DNA of 64,000 nt from an uncultured Dysgonomonas sp. (GTDB taxonomy: Bacteria; Bacteroidota; Bacteroidia; Bacteroidales; Dysgonomonadaceae). The stretch is taken from contig NZ_CAKUOF010000006.1 in assembly GCF_934668725.1 (NCBI RefSeq), forward strand, positions 1-64,000, given 5' to 3'. Positions 52,374 to 61,651 of the stretch are shown here, in pieces; the stretch's first letter is position 1; each line of letters opens with the position of its first letter. Below the pieces are notes generated by a model, which worked only from the letters and a program-made list of their open reading frames with translations, was not told where the DNA came from and searched no databases. A program made the position numbers and the translations under genes.

Positions 52374-52927
52374 AGAACGTATATATAAAAGGAATACCTA
52401 ATGAGGAATTCCGGGATAATGAATATCTTGAGGATTATGTTAAAGAACTTCAGGCAAATGGAGTCGGCATAGTTGTAGGGAAATTGGATGACCTTATTAA
52501 TTGGGGGCGATCAAACTCAATTTGGCCTTTGGCTTTTGCAACTAGTTGTTGTGGTATAGAATTTATGGCTACAGCAGCGGCAAAGCACGATATAGCTCGT
52601 TTCGGAATGGAGGTAACTCGTAATAGTCCACGTCAAGCAGACTGTATTGTGGTAGCCGGTACGATTGTACATAAAATGGCGCCTTTGTTGAAGCGTGTGT
52701 ACGATCAGATGGCTGAACCTAAATATGTGGTTGCGATGGGTAGTTGTGCTATTTCGGGAGGTCCTTTTCTTGATTCATACCATGTGGTGAGAGGAATTGA
52801 TGAATTTCTTCCGGTAGACGTATATATACCCGGTTGTCCGCCTCGCCCGGAATCATTGCTTTATGGATTGATGCAGTTGCAACGTAAGATAAAGCTGGAG
52901 CGTTTTTTATTTAAAGTGAAAAAATAA
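52364..52927 (+). CDS. nuoB: NADH-quinone oxidoreductase subunit B
   Basis: NuoB (187 aa) holds cluster N2, the last Fe-S centre before quinone. The adjacent cysteines are in ATSCCGIEFMA near 63, with AMGSCAISGGPF near 128 and YIPGCPPRPESLLYG near 158 supplying the rest. It overlaps nuoA by ten bases, which suggests translational coupling. A dispersed element separates it from nuoCD. Confidence 0.96.
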   Translation: MEVKNVYIKGIPNEEFRDNEYLEDYVKELQANGVGIVVGKLDDLINWGRSNSIWPLAFATSCCGIEFMATAAAKHDIARFGMEVTRNSPRQADCIVVAGTIVHKMAPLLKRVYDQMAEPKYVVAMGSCAISGGPFLDSYHVVRGIDEFLPVDVYIPGCPPRPESLLYGLMQLQRKIKLERFLFKVKK

Positions 52928-52975
52928 ATTCGAGAGACTAGTCTTAAGAATAACAAATATTGATAAACGATTAAT

Positions 52976-53030
52976 TATAACAGGCTTTAGCCGCGTTATT
53001 TACCAAAGCAATATAAAGGTCTGAGACCTT
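52976..53030 (+). repeat. dispersed 55-bp element, copy upstream of nuoCD
   Basis: It starts TATAACAGG, has GCCGCGTTATTTACCAAAGC in the middle and ends in the perfect palindrome AAGGTCTGAGACCTT, nine bases before the nuoCD ATG. It is the best match to the family consensus. Confidence 0.75.
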
Positions 53031-53039
53031 CAAAGATCA

Positions 53040-54668
53040 ATGGAAAATATCAAGAATGTAATCTTAAATGCGGTACCCGAAGCAGTTATCGAAGACAAGA
53101 AAGTCTTAACTGTAACTGTGGAATCGGACAAATTGCACCATTTAGCCAAGGCGTTACGTTATAATGCTGAATTTCCTTTTGACTTTCTTGTTCAACTGAC
53201 GGGAGTAGACAGAGGTGAAATGTTGGGTGTGAATTATTTACTGTCATCTTCTAAGGATTTGTCAGTAGAAGTTCTCCTTAAAACAAGCACTGCAGATAGA
53301 GTAAATCCTTTGCTGTATACTGTTACAGACTTGTGGGCAACTGCCGACTTTAACGAAAGAGAAGTGTATGCGTTGTTGGGGATCAGATTTATAAATCACC
53401 CTGATATGCGTAAATTTTTCCTGAATCAGGATTGGAGAGGTTATCCTTTAAGAAAAGATTACGATGCCGATCCTGCATTAAATCCTGTTACGGTTGAAAG
53501 TAAAGATATGGTTGATACCACTCCTCGTATTTACGAAACACCTCAAGGACTAAAAGAGGATGTTGTTAAAGTATTTGAGGATGATGATTACATTATAAAT
53601 ATTGGGCCACAGCACCCTTCTACTCACGGGGTAATGCACTTTAGGGTTTCTCTGGACGGTGAAATCGTAAGAAAAATAGATGTCCACAGTGGATACATAC
53701 ATAGGGGTATCGAAAAGTTAAGTGAAAATCTTACTTACCCTCAAATACTTCACTTTACAGACCGCTTAGATTATCTTTCCTCAAATATCAACCGCCATGC
53801 CTTGTGTATGTGTGTGGAGAAAGCCGCAGAAATAGAAGTTCCCGAAAGAGCCCAATATATACGTACTATTATGGATGAGTTGAATCGTATAGATTCTCAC
53901 CTGATAGCATGGGCTACCTTATGTATGGACTTGGGGGCTACGACTGCTTTTATTTACGGAATGCGTGAGCGTGAGCGTATACTCGATATTTTTGAAAAAA
54001 CATCGGGAGGTCGTCTTATAATAAATTATAACGTTGTTGGCGGAGTAATGTTCGATATACATCCCGATTTTCAGAAAGATATTAAAGCTTTCATTATCGA
54101 GATGAGGGAACGCTTAAAAGAATATGATAGATTAGTTACCGGCAACCCTATTATTGTCGGTAGACTTAAAGGAATAGGTATTCTGTCAAAAGAAGATGCT
54201 ATTTCTTACGCCGTTACCGGGCCTGCGGGTCGTGCTTCGGGATTTGCCTGTGATCTTAGAATCCATCATCCATATGCACTATATGATAAAGTAACATTTA
54301 AGGAAGTGATTCGTCACGAATCCGATTCGTATGCACGTTACCTGAATCGTTTGGATGAAATTGAAGAGTCCTTAAAAATTTTAGAGCAATTGGTTGATAA
54401 TATACCTGACGGAGATTTCTTAGCCAAAGTAAAAGCTATAATCAAATTACCCGAAGGAGAATACTTTCAACGAGTGGAAGCTGCACGTGGTGAATTTGGT
54501 GTATTTATTGAAAGCCGTGGTGATAAAACTCCATATCGCATGAAATTCAGATCGCCTTCTATGGCTTTAGTTTCTGCTATGCCGACACTTTGTGCAGGTG
54601 AGAAACTTTCGGATTTGATTGGTATAGGTGGATCAATGGATTATGTGATACCTGATATTGACCGTTAG
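53040..54668 (+). CDS. nuoCD: NADH-quinone oxidoreductase fused subunit C/D
   Basis: This 542-residue protein fuses NuoC (about 1-145, with DLWATADFNEREVYALLGIRF and YPLRKDYD) to NuoD (about 180-542, with INIGPQHPSTHGVMHF, VHSGYIHRGIEKLSE and the final GSMDYVIPDIDR). NuoD forms the quinone site with NuoB. The fused form is normal for Bacteroidetes and some Proteobacteria. Confidence 0.96.
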   Translation: MENIKNVILNAVPEAVIEDKKVLTVTVESDKLHHLAKALRYNAEFPFDFLVQLTGVDRGEMLGVNYLLSSSKDLSVEVLLKTSTADRVNPLLYTVTDLWATADFNEREVYALLGIRFINHPDMRKFFLNQDWRGYPLRKDYDADPALNPVTVESKDMVDTTPRIYETPQGLKEDVVKVFEDDDYIINIGPQHPSTHGVMHFRVSLDGEIVRKIDVHSGYIHRGIEKLSENLTYPQILHFTDRLDYLSSNINRHALCMCVEKAAEIEVPERAQYIRTIMDELNRIDSHLIAWATLCMDLGATTAFIYGMRERERILDIFEKTSGGRLIINYNVVGGVMFDIHPDFQKDIKAFIIEMRERLKEYDRLVTGNPIIVGRLKGIGILSKEDAISYAVTGPAGRASGFACDLRIHHPYALYDKVTFKEVIRHESDSYARYLNRLDEIEESLKILEQLVDNIPDGDFLAKVKAIIKLPEGEYFQRVEAARGEFGVFIESRGDKTPYRMKFRSPSMALVSAMPTLCAGEKLSDLIGIGGSMDYVIPDIDR

Positions 54669-54726
54669 GTCATACTCTCTTGTTGACTTGGATTAAGTAA
54701 ATGATCCTATTTAATGATACATAAGC

Positions 54727-54781
54727 TATAACAAATTGGAGTTGTTATACTAACCAAAGCAATAAATAGGTTTAAGACCTT
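54727..54781 (+). repeat. dispersed 55-bp element, copy upstream of nuoH
   Basis: It starts TATAACAAATTGG, has ACTAACCAAAGCAATAAATAGG and ends AGGTT-TAA-GACCT, 31 bases before the nuoH start. Length is 55, the same as the nuoCD copy. Confidence 0.7.
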
Positions 54782-54811
54782 TAATAGATTAGTTATTATA
54801 TTTAAAGATAT

Positions 54812-55933
54812 ATGTTAGAACTTTCACGTTTGACTGCCTTAATCGATAGCCTGCTTCGGGAAACTTGGGGATTATCCGAGTTTTGGGTATTGTTTATCGA
54901 GTTTGTATTAGTAGGAGCTGCTTTATTGACAGCCTATGCAGTATTGGCTTTGATCTTGATTTACGTAGAACGGAAAATTACCGGATTTTTCCAATGCCGT
55001 TTAGGACCTAACCGCGTTGGTAAATATGGTGTAGTACAGAGTGTTGCCGATATGGTGAAAATCCTTCTTAAAGAGATTATTCATATCGACAATGTAGACA
55101 AATTCCTTTTCTATGCTGCTCCGTTTTTTATGATCGTGGCTTCTATGCTGACGTTTGGAGCTATTCCTTTCGGAAGGGGATTACAAGCTGTTGATTTTAA
55201 TATCGGTGTTTTTTATGTTGTAGCAGTTTCTTCGCTGGGTATTATTGGTGTCTTGCTAGCAGGATGGTCTAGTAACAATAAATATTCGATGATTGGAGCT
55301 ATGCGAAGCGGTGCCCAATTTATCAGTTATGAATTATCTGCAGGCTTTGCTCTGATAACGATGGTTGTTTTATCGGGATCGATGCAGTTTTCTACAATTA
55401 TTGAAAATCAAACGTATTGCTGGAATTTGTTCAATGGCCATATTGCTTCGGTAATAGCATTTGTCATATATCTTATATCGGGACATGCCGAAACAAATCG
55501 TGGTCCTTTTGACTTGCCGGAAGCTGAATCGGAACTTACCGCCGGATATCATACAGAGTACTCTGGGTTACAATTCGGATTTTTCTATCTGGCTGAGTAT
55601 TTGAATATGTTTATTATTGCTGCTATCGCAACCACCGTTTTCCTTGGAGGTTGGATGCCTATTCAATTGAAGGGTTTTGATGGTTTCAATGAAGTGATGA
55701 ATTATATTCCATCTTATATATGGTTCTTTGGTAAGGCAGGATGTTTAGTGTTCCTAAGCTTATGGGTTAGATGGACATTCCCCCGCTTACGTATCGACCA
55801 GTTGTTGAATCTGGAGTGGAAATACTTATTACCTATTAATATGTTTAACCTACTGCTTATGGTTGTAATCGTATTAGCGGGATTAACATTAGAAGATATA
55901 TTTCCTAGTATATTTAAATTTATAGCTGAATAA
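54812..55933 (+). CDS. nuoH: NADH-quinone oxidoreductase subunit H
   Basis: NuoH (373 aa) is the eight-helix membrane subunit that shapes the quinone tunnel. YVERKITGFFQCRLGPNRVG near 52-71 and ETNRGPFDLPEAESELTAGY near 230-249 are its two signatures. The gene is followed by nuoI with two bases between. Confidence 0.96.
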   Translation: MLELSRLTALIDSLLRETWGLSEFWVLFIEFVLVGAALLTAYAVLALILIYVERKITGFFQCRLGPNRVGKYGVVQSVADMVKILLKEIIHIDNVDKFLFYAAPFFMIVASMLTFGAIPFGRGLQAVDFNIGVFYVVAVSSLGIIGVLLAGWSSNNKYSMIGAMRSGAQFISYELSAGFALITMVVLSGSMQFSTIIENQTYCWNLFNGHIASVIAFVIYLISGHAETNRGPFDLPEAESELTAGYHTEYSGLQFGFFYLAEYLNMFIIAAIATTVFLGGWMPIQLKGFDGFNEVMNYIPSYIWFFGKAGCLVFLSLWVRWTFPRLRIDQLLNLEWKYLLPINMFNLLLMVVIVLAGLTLEDIFPSIFKFIAE

Positions 55934-55935
55934 AG

Positions 55936-56571
55936 ATGAGTTCTGTATCACAATATTTTAAAGGTTTATTTCAAGGTATCGGCGGACTGCTTACAGGTAT
56001 GTCTGTTACTTGGAGAGAACTATTTACTAAGAAGATTACACAACAGTATCCTGAGAATAGAAAAACTCTGGTTATTTCTGATCGTTTCCGAGGCGAATTG
56101 ATTATGCCTCACGATGCAAATAATGAGCATGCTTGTACTTCTTGTGGTATCTGTCAGATGAATTGTCCTAACGGAACGATTGTAATAAAGTCTAAAACAA
56201 TAGAAACAGAGGACGGCAAAAAGAAAAAAATTCTGGATGAATATTATTACAACTTAGGTTCATGTACATTCTGTAATCTGTGTGTGTTGACATGTCCTTC
56301 CGATGCTATTAAATTTGACAATACATTTGAAAGCTCGGTATTCACAAGAGGTAAACTGAATATGAAGTTAAATCATCAAGGATCGAAGCTTCGTGAAAAG
56401 AAAAAGCCTGAGCCAAAACCTGTTGCAGAGAAACCTGCCGCAGTAGAAACAGCTCCGGCTGCACCTAAACCTGCTGCTGCACCTGCGTCGGTAGAAACAG
56501 AAAAGAAAGAGAATATCACAAATCAGGATAGTGCAAACAGTGCAGCTTCTGATAATGTAACAAAAGAATAA
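55936..56571 (+). CDS. nuoI: NADH-quinone oxidoreductase subunit I with low-complexity tail
   Basis: NuoI (211 aa) carries two [4Fe-4S] clusters, in CTSCGICQMNCPNG near 67-80 and CTFCNLCVLTCPSDA near 110-124. From about residue 148 on, the protein ends in a Lys/Pro/Ala-rich tail (KKPEPKPVAEKPAAVETAPA) and a polar end, absent from most NuoI proteins. The tail is likely disordered and its purpose is unknown. Confidence 0.94.
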   Translation: MSSVSQYFKGLFQGIGGLLTGMSVTWRELFTKKITQQYPENRKTLVISDRFRGELIMPHDANNEHACTSCGICQMNCPNGTIVIKSKTIETEDGKKKKILDEYYYNLGSCTFCNLCVLTCPSDAIKFDNTFESSVFTRGKLNMKLNHQGSKLREKKKPEPKPVAEKPAAVETAPAAPKPAAAPASVETEKKENITNQDSANSAASDNVTKE

Positions 56572-56596
56572 TAATCAAAATACGTAAAGGTTGATT

Positions 56597-57097
56597 ATGG
56601 CAGAGTTTATTATATTTGGAGTACTAGCAATCGTAATTGTCGTTTTTTCATTATTGGCGGTTACCACTCAAATGATTATCCGTTCGGCAACATATTTATT
56701 ATTTGTGCTGATTGCAACAGCAGGTTTGTATCTGTTGATGGATTATCAATTTCTTGCGGCTGTGCAAGTGGCCGTATATGCAGGCGGTATTATGGTCTTG
56801 TATATATTTTCGATATTGTTGACTAACGATCCCGGGATAGAAGTGAAATACGAAAAACCCGGTCGGATGGTATTAGCAGCTCTTGTAGCTGTAGTTGGTT
56901 TGGGTATTTGTGGTCATATTATTTATTACAATGTTTCCCGCATTTATACGTATGCAGATTCGGCGATAGATATGACTAAACTGGGTACAACCATGATGGG
57001 TACAGAGAAATACCAATACTTACTTCCTTTCGAAGCTATCAGTTTATTGCTTTTGGCTTGTATAATAGGAGGTATAATGATTGCCCGTAAACGATAA
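56597..57097 (+). CDS. nuoJ: NADH-quinone oxidoreductase subunit J
   Basis: NuoJ (166 aa from the ATG at 56597) has five hydrophobic helices, with QVAVYAGGIMVLYIFSILLT near 54-73 as its signature. A longer frame begins at TTG two codons earlier, which I reject in favour of the ATG. Confidence 0.92.
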   Translation: MAEFIIFGVLAIVIVVFSLLAVTTQMIIRSATYLLFVLIATAGLYLLMDYQFLAAVQVAVYAGGIMVLYIFSILLTNDPGIEVKYEKPGRMVLAALVAVVGLGICGHIIYYNVSRIYTYADSAIDMTKLGTTMMGTEKYQYLLPFEAISLLLLACIIGGIMIARKR

Positions 57098-57151
57098 CGG
57101 TCTCAGACCGCTTTGTAACTAATTTGTCGCAGAAAAAGAAACAGAGTTATA
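57098..57151 (-). repeat. dispersed 55-bp element, reverse copy between nuoJ and nuoK
   Basis: On the minus strand it runs TATAACTCTG, then TTAGTTACAAAGC, and ends in the palindrome CGGTC-TGA-GACCG. It starts directly after the nuoJ stop codon. The outer pair of the palindrome is C-G instead of A-T, a paired change that keeps the symmetry. Confidence 0.65.
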
Positions 57152-57171
57152 TAGCTTAATAATATACAATT

Positions 57172-57510
57172 ATGAATGAATTTCTAGTAGAAACCTTTTC
57201 CGTTCCCATGGAAGCATATTTGACTGTAAGTACACTTATGTTTTTTATTGGAGTATATGGTTTTCTGTCTCGAAAAAACATGTTGATGGTATTGATGTCA
57301 ATGGAATTGATGCTAAATGCCGCAGACTTGAATTTTGTGATTTTTAACCGGTTTTTATATCCCGGTCAATTCGAAGGGCTTTTCTTTGCTCTGTTCTCTA
57401 TTGCCATAGCTGCTGCCGAAACAGCCATAGCTATTGCTATTATCATAACTATATATCGTAATGTGAAGAGCGTATATATAGATGAGAACATAACAAATAT
57501 GAAACACTAA
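57172..57510 (+). CDS. nuoK: NADH-quinone oxidoreductase subunit K
   Basis: NuoK (112 aa) is a three-helix antiporter-like subunit. The conserved membrane glutamates lie in MSMELMLNAADLNF near 42-55 and in IAAAETAIAIAIIIT near 83. Length is normal. Confidence 0.95.
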   Translation: MNEFLVETFSVPMEAYLTVSTLMFFIGVYGFLSRKNMLMVLMSMELMLNAADLNFVIFNRFLYPGQFEGLFFALFSIAIAAAETAIAIAIIITIYRNVKSVYIDENITNMKH

Positions 57511-57512
57511 TA

Positions 57513-57525
57513 AGGTCGTTGACCT
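57513..57525 (+). repeat. AGGTC-GTT-GACCT palindrome between nuoK and nuoL
   Basis: A perfect 5-3-5 inverted repeat two bases after the nuoK stop. The flanking bases resemble the dispersed element only weakly; the spacer is 45 bases in all. Confidence 0.6.
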
Positions 57526-57555
57526 AATTTATAAAGAATAAATAACGATATAGAT

Positions 57556-59490
57556 ATGTCTTATACATTATTAATAATCGTACTGCCGGCAATAATGTTC
57601 CTTATTCTGGGATTGTTGGGAGGAAAAATGAAACCAATTATTGCCGGAACTTTGGGTACCCTGTCTCTGGCGGTTATGGCGGTATTATCGTACTTTACTG
57701 CTTATGAGTATTTTTTCAAAATAGGAAAAGGTGCTTCGGGAGCTTACGAAACAATAATGGCTATTGAACCTTATCAGTGGTTGAAGTTTACTGATAAATT
57801 ACATATTGATTTGGGGATCATGCTTGATCCTATTTCGGTAATGATGCTTGTTGTAATTACTACCGTTTCGTTGATGGTACATATATATAGTTTAGGCTAT
57901 ATGAAAGGGGAAAAAGGATTTCAACGTTACTATGCGTTTTTGTCTTTATTCTCGTTCTCGATGTTAGGGTTAGTCGTTGCTACGAATATCTTTCAGATGT
58001 ATATATTCTGGGAATTAGTGGGAGTTTCTTCTTACTCACTTATCAGTTTTTACTATACTAAGCCAAGTGCAGTTGCCGCCTCCAAAAAAGCATTTATTGT
58101 GACTCGTTTTGCAGATTTGTTCTTCTTGGTAGGTATATTAATATTATCTTATTTTTCGGGAACTTTCGACTTCCAGATATTAACCGCTTTAGATGCTCCG
58201 TACTTAGCAAGTTTTGCTGGAGCTTCTTTCTTAGGAGTATCAGCTTTGACTTGGGCAATGTTATTCATATTTATGGGTGGTGCCGGTAAATCGGCCATGA
58301 TGCCTTTTCATATTTGGTTACCTGATGCAATGGAAGGACCAACGCCTGCTTCTGCATTGATCCATGCCGCAACTATGGTTGTTGCAGGAGTGTTTCTTGT
58401 CGCACGTTTATTCCCTATATACCTTTTTGGTACGCCTGAAGTTCTTACAATAATAGGATATGTGGGTGCAATAACTTCTTTGTATGCTGCTATAGTAGCT
58501 TGTACACAAACCGATATAAAACGGGTATTGGCATTCTCTACAATTTCGCAGATTGCATACATGATAACTGCATTGGGAGTATCCGGATATTCCGGTCACG
58601 ATGGATTGGGTTATATGGCATCTATGTTCCACTTATTTACACATGCATTTTTCAAAGCCTTATTGTTCTTAGGAGCAGGTGCCATTATTCATGCAGTGCA
58701 TAGTAATGAAATGGGAGATATGGGTGGTTTAAGAAAATTCCTGCCCATTACACACATAACTTTCCTTATAGCATGTTTGGCTATCGCAGGTATTCCTCCT
58801 TTTTCAGGATTTTTTAGTAAGGACGAAATTTTAGCGGCTGCATTACATCATGACAAATTCTTGTTTGCATGTTTATTAGTAGTAGCAAGTTTAACCGCAT
58901 TCTATATGTTCCGTTTATATTACAGAATTTTTTGGAATGATTCAAACAGAGAATATCACCATGCTCCTCACGAGGCAGGTTTATCCATGACAATTCCGTT
59001 AATTATATTAGCTGTTTTCTCTACATTCGCAGGATTTGTCCCTTTTGCCGATTTTGTATCGGCAGACAAAATACCTTTTGCCATGCATATCGATCCGGTA
59101 GTTGCCATATCAAGTGTGGTGGTTGCTGTGCTTGGAATTGCTATCGCAACAGTGATGTATTGTAAGACATCAGATAAGCCCAATAAGGTTTCTGCCCGTT
59201 TTGGTAGTTTTTATAATTGGGCATACCATAAATTCTATTTCGACGAATTGTGGTTATTTGTTACACGAAAAATAATATTTAATTGCATATCTAAACCTAT
59301 TGCTTGGTTTGACCATACTATTGTTGATGGCTTTATGAATGCTTTGGCTTTTGTAACCAATAGCACTTCTGACAAGATTAAAGATTTGCAGTCGGGAAGA
59401 ATCCAGCAATACGCAGGTGTTTACCTGTCGGGGGCTTTAGTTATTGTAGCTGTATTTGCTTTCTGTTTGGTGTGCTATATCTGTAGTTAA
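57556..59490 (+). CDS. nuoL: NADH-quinone oxidoreductase subunit L
   Basis: NuoL (644 aa) is the distal antiporter-like proton pump with a long lateral helix at its C-terminus. WELVGVSSYSLISFYY near 150, HAATMVVAGVFLVAR near 270 and FFSKDEILAAALHH near 420 carry the conserved charged residues. About 16 membrane helices are visible. Confidence 0.95.
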   Translation: MSYTLLIIVLPAIMFLILGLLGGKMKPIIAGTLGTLSLAVMAVLSYFTAYEYFFKIGKGASGAYETIMAIEPYQWLKFTDKLHIDLGIMLDPISVMMLVVITTVSLMVHIYSLGYMKGEKGFQRYYAFLSLFSFSMLGLVVATNIFQMYIFWELVGVSSYSLISFYYTKPSAVAASKKAFIVTRFADLFFLVGILILSYFSGTFDFQILTALDAPYLASFAGASFLGVSALTWAMLFIFMGGAGKSAMMPFHIWLPDAMEGPTPASALIHAATMVVAGVFLVARLFPIYLFGTPEVLTIIGYVGAITSLYAAIVACTQTDIKRVLAFSTISQIAYMITALGVSGYSGHDGLGYMASMFHLFTHAFFKALLFLGAGAIIHAVHSNEMGDMGGLRKFLPITHITFLIACLAIAGIPPFSGFFSKDEILAAALHHDKFLFACLLVVASLTAFYMFRLYYRIFWNDSNREYHHAPHEAGLSMTIPLIILAVFSTFAGFVPFADFVSADKIPFAMHIDPVVAISSVVVAVLGIAIATVMYCKTSDKPNKVSARFGSFYNWAYHKFYFDELWLFVTRKIIFNCISKPIAWFDHTIVDGFMNALAFVTNSTSDKIKDLQSGRIQQYAGVYLSGALVIVAVFAFCLVCYICS

Positions 59491-59525
59491 GTATTTATAT
59501 TTTTGACGAACAATTAAAATTAAAT

Positions 59526-59538
59526 AGGTCTGTGACCT
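59526..59538 (+). repeat. AGGTC-TGT-GACCT palindrome between nuoL and nuoM
   Basis: A perfect 5-3-5 inverted repeat preceded by AAAT as in the dispersed element (AAATAGGTC), 16 bases before the nuoM ATG. Confidence 0.6.
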
Positions 59539-59554
59539 CTTAAATTATAAAACA

Positions 59555-61024
59555 ATGAATATTCTTTCATTATTTGTCTTGATTCCTGTTTTGATGTTGA
59601 TTGCATTTATTCCATGCAAGAATATCAAACAAGTAAGAACTGTTGCTGTTTTAGGAACGGCTATTGAACTGATATTTTCGGTGGTTTTCTTATTTATGTT
59701 CTTAGGTGCAAGAGAAGCCGATCCAACCAGTGCAATGTTATTTCAACACGATATAGTTTGGTTTAAAGCATTAAATATTCATTATGCGGTAGGAGTTGAT
59801 GGTATATCGGTATTGATGTTGTTATTGACATCTATTATCATGTTTACCGGAACATTTGCTTCATGGAACATGGATCCTCTACCTAAAGATTTCTTTATGT
59901 GGCTTACCCTACTTGCTGTAGGAGTATATGGATTCTTTATATCGCTGGATATGTTTACCATGTTTTTCTTCTACGAAATAGCTTTAATACCGATGTATTT
60001 GTTGATAGGATTATGGGGTACCGGAAAGAAAGAATATTCGGCAATGAAACTTACTCTAATGTTGATGGGTGGTTCAGCATTCCTTCTGGTTGGAGTATTC
60101 GGAATTTATTTTAATTCATCAGCAACAGGTGAATATACATTTAATATATTGCAGATTGCTCAAAACAGCGCTATCCCTGTAGAAGCTCAGCGATGGATAT
60201 TTCCTTTGACATTCTTGGGTTTTGGTGTACTGGGAGCATTATTTCCTTTCCATACTTGGTCGCCCGATGGTCACGCTTCGGCACCTACGGCAGTATCGAT
60301 GCTTCACGCAGGAGTGTTGATGAAGCTTGGTGGATATGGATGTTTTCGTATTGCTATGCATTTATTGCCTGAAGCTGCCAATGAACTGTCTTGGATCTTT
60401 TTGATCTTAACCGGTATAAGTGTTGTATATGGTGCATTTGGTGCAATTGCTCAAAACGACCTGAAATATATTAATGCGTACTCTTCGGTGAGTCACTGTG
60501 GGTTGGTATTATTTGCTATCCTGATGATGAATAATACGGCAACTACGGGTGCTGTGATGCAAATGCTTTCTCATGGATTAATGACAGCCTTATTCTTTGC
60601 ATTGATCGGTATGATATACGGACGCACTCATACTCGTGATATCAGGCAATTAGGTGGCCTGATGAAAATTATGCCATTTCTTTCGGTTTGTTATGTGATT
60701 GCAGGTCTTGCCTCTCTGGGGCTTCCGGGGTTAAGTGGATTTGTCGCAGAAATGACTATATTTGTTGGGTCATTCCAACATCAAGATATGTTTCACAGAG
60801 TGTTAACGATAATGGCATGTTCGTCAATTGTGATTACTGCTGTTTATATACTTAAGGTTGTTGGGAAGATATTATACGGTCCAGTCGTAGATGACCACCA
60901 CCTGGAGTTGACAGATGCAGTTTGGTATGAAAAAGTTGCCGTTGTAGGTTTAGTTCTGAGTGTGGCTGGGATGGGTTTATTCCCCGGATGGATCGCTGAT
61001 TTAATCCATACATGCTTACATTAA
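59555..61024 (+). CDS. nuoM: NADH-quinone oxidoreductase subunit M
   Basis: NuoM (489 aa) is the middle antiporter-like subunit. MFFFYEIALIPMYLLIGLWG near 130-149 and FPFHTWSPDGHASAPTAVSM near 230 contain the conserved Glu and the lysine/histidine network; GLPGLSGFVAEM is near 390. The next gene starts 12 bases later and is not a complex I subunit. Confidence 0.95.
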   Translation: MNILSLFVLIPVLMLIAFIPCKNIKQVRTVAVLGTAIELIFSVVFLFMFLGAREADPTSAMLFQHDIVWFKALNIHYAVGVDGISVLMLLLTSIIMFTGTFASWNMDPLPKDFFMWLTLLAVGVYGFFISLDMFTMFFFYEIALIPMYLLIGLWGTGKKEYSAMKLTLMLMGGSAFLLVGVFGIYFNSSATGEYTFNILQIAQNSAIPVEAQRWIFPLTFLGFGVLGALFPFHTWSPDGHASAPTAVSMLHAGVLMKLGGYGCFRIAMHLLPEAANELSWIFLILTGISVVYGAFGAIAQNDLKYINAYSSVSHCGLVLFAILMMNNTATTGAVMQMLSHGLMTALFFALIGMIYGRTHTRDIRQLGGLMKIMPFLSVCYVIAGLASLGLPGLSGFVAEMTIFVGSFQHQDMFHRVLTIMACSSIVITAVYILKVVGKILYGPVVDDHHLELTDAVWYEKVAVVGLVLSVAGMGLFPGWIADLIHTCLH

Positions 61025-61036
61025 ACATTAAACAAC

Positions 61037-61531
61037 ATGAAAAAGGTCGTTAAATTATTTGTCTTTATTGCATTTATTTCTGTATCTGTTTTTGCTTCGG
61101 CTCAAAGCTTTACTGTCGCCGAATTAGTTGATTTAGCTCCCAATGGAAAAGAGCATTTTGAAACTATTGTAACGGCAAAGGGTTATAGCCATCAGGATAG
61201 TCAGGGAAATGATTTATCTAATAATTTCATTTTTACACATTCTGGAAATTCAAAGATAACTCTTATTACTCCATCTTTTGACAGCGATGTTAGAATGGTT
61301 TCTTGGGAGTTTAACTCAGCTGCAGTTTTCAATAGTTTGAAAAGTGAGTTGGTAGCCAATAAATACAGATTGAATAATACCGAAAGACGAAATGGTGGCA
61401 AATATGTGTCGTTATTTTATTCGAGACCCGGAGTTGAAGTGATATTGACAACAGATAAAACAGTTGACCCTAATGGGGTTTATATTGCTTCGGTAAAATA
61501 TACTAATGCTGCCAAGTATATTGTAAAATAA
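61037..61531 (+). CDS. exported protein of unknown function inside the nuo operon
   Basis: This 164-residue protein begins with a clear signal peptide (VVKLFVFIAFISVSVFASAQ, cleavage after ASAQ). The mature part of about 140 residues is rich in Val, Asn, Ser and Lys, with no cysteine and no membrane helix. It starts 12 bases after nuoM and ends 120 bases before nuoN, so it shares the nuo transcript. I recognise no family. It may be a periplasmic passenger or an assembly helper; nothing in the sequence decides this. Confidence 0.75.
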   Translation: MKKVVKLFVFIAFISVSVFASAQSFTVAELVDLAPNGKEHFETIVTAKGYSHQDSQGNDLSNNFIFTHSGNSKITLITPSFDSDVRMVSWEFNSAAVFNSLKSELVANKYRLNNTERRNGGKYVSLFYSRPGVEVILTTDKTVDPNGVYIASVKYTNAAKYIVK

Positions 61532-61651
61532 AATCTGAGCTATAATTGATTGGTAGCTTTAATTAGAATTATTTATAACGCCGATTAAAATTGGAAAATA
61601 CTGTTTGTTCGTTATTTTCCTGTACTTTAAATAAATAAAGAGATTTACGAA

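Noticed and set aside
57098..57110. Palindromes between nuo genes as Rho-independent terminators
   Set aside because: Stems are only five to seven pairs with three-base centres and no T-run, and they lie between genes that must be expressed together.
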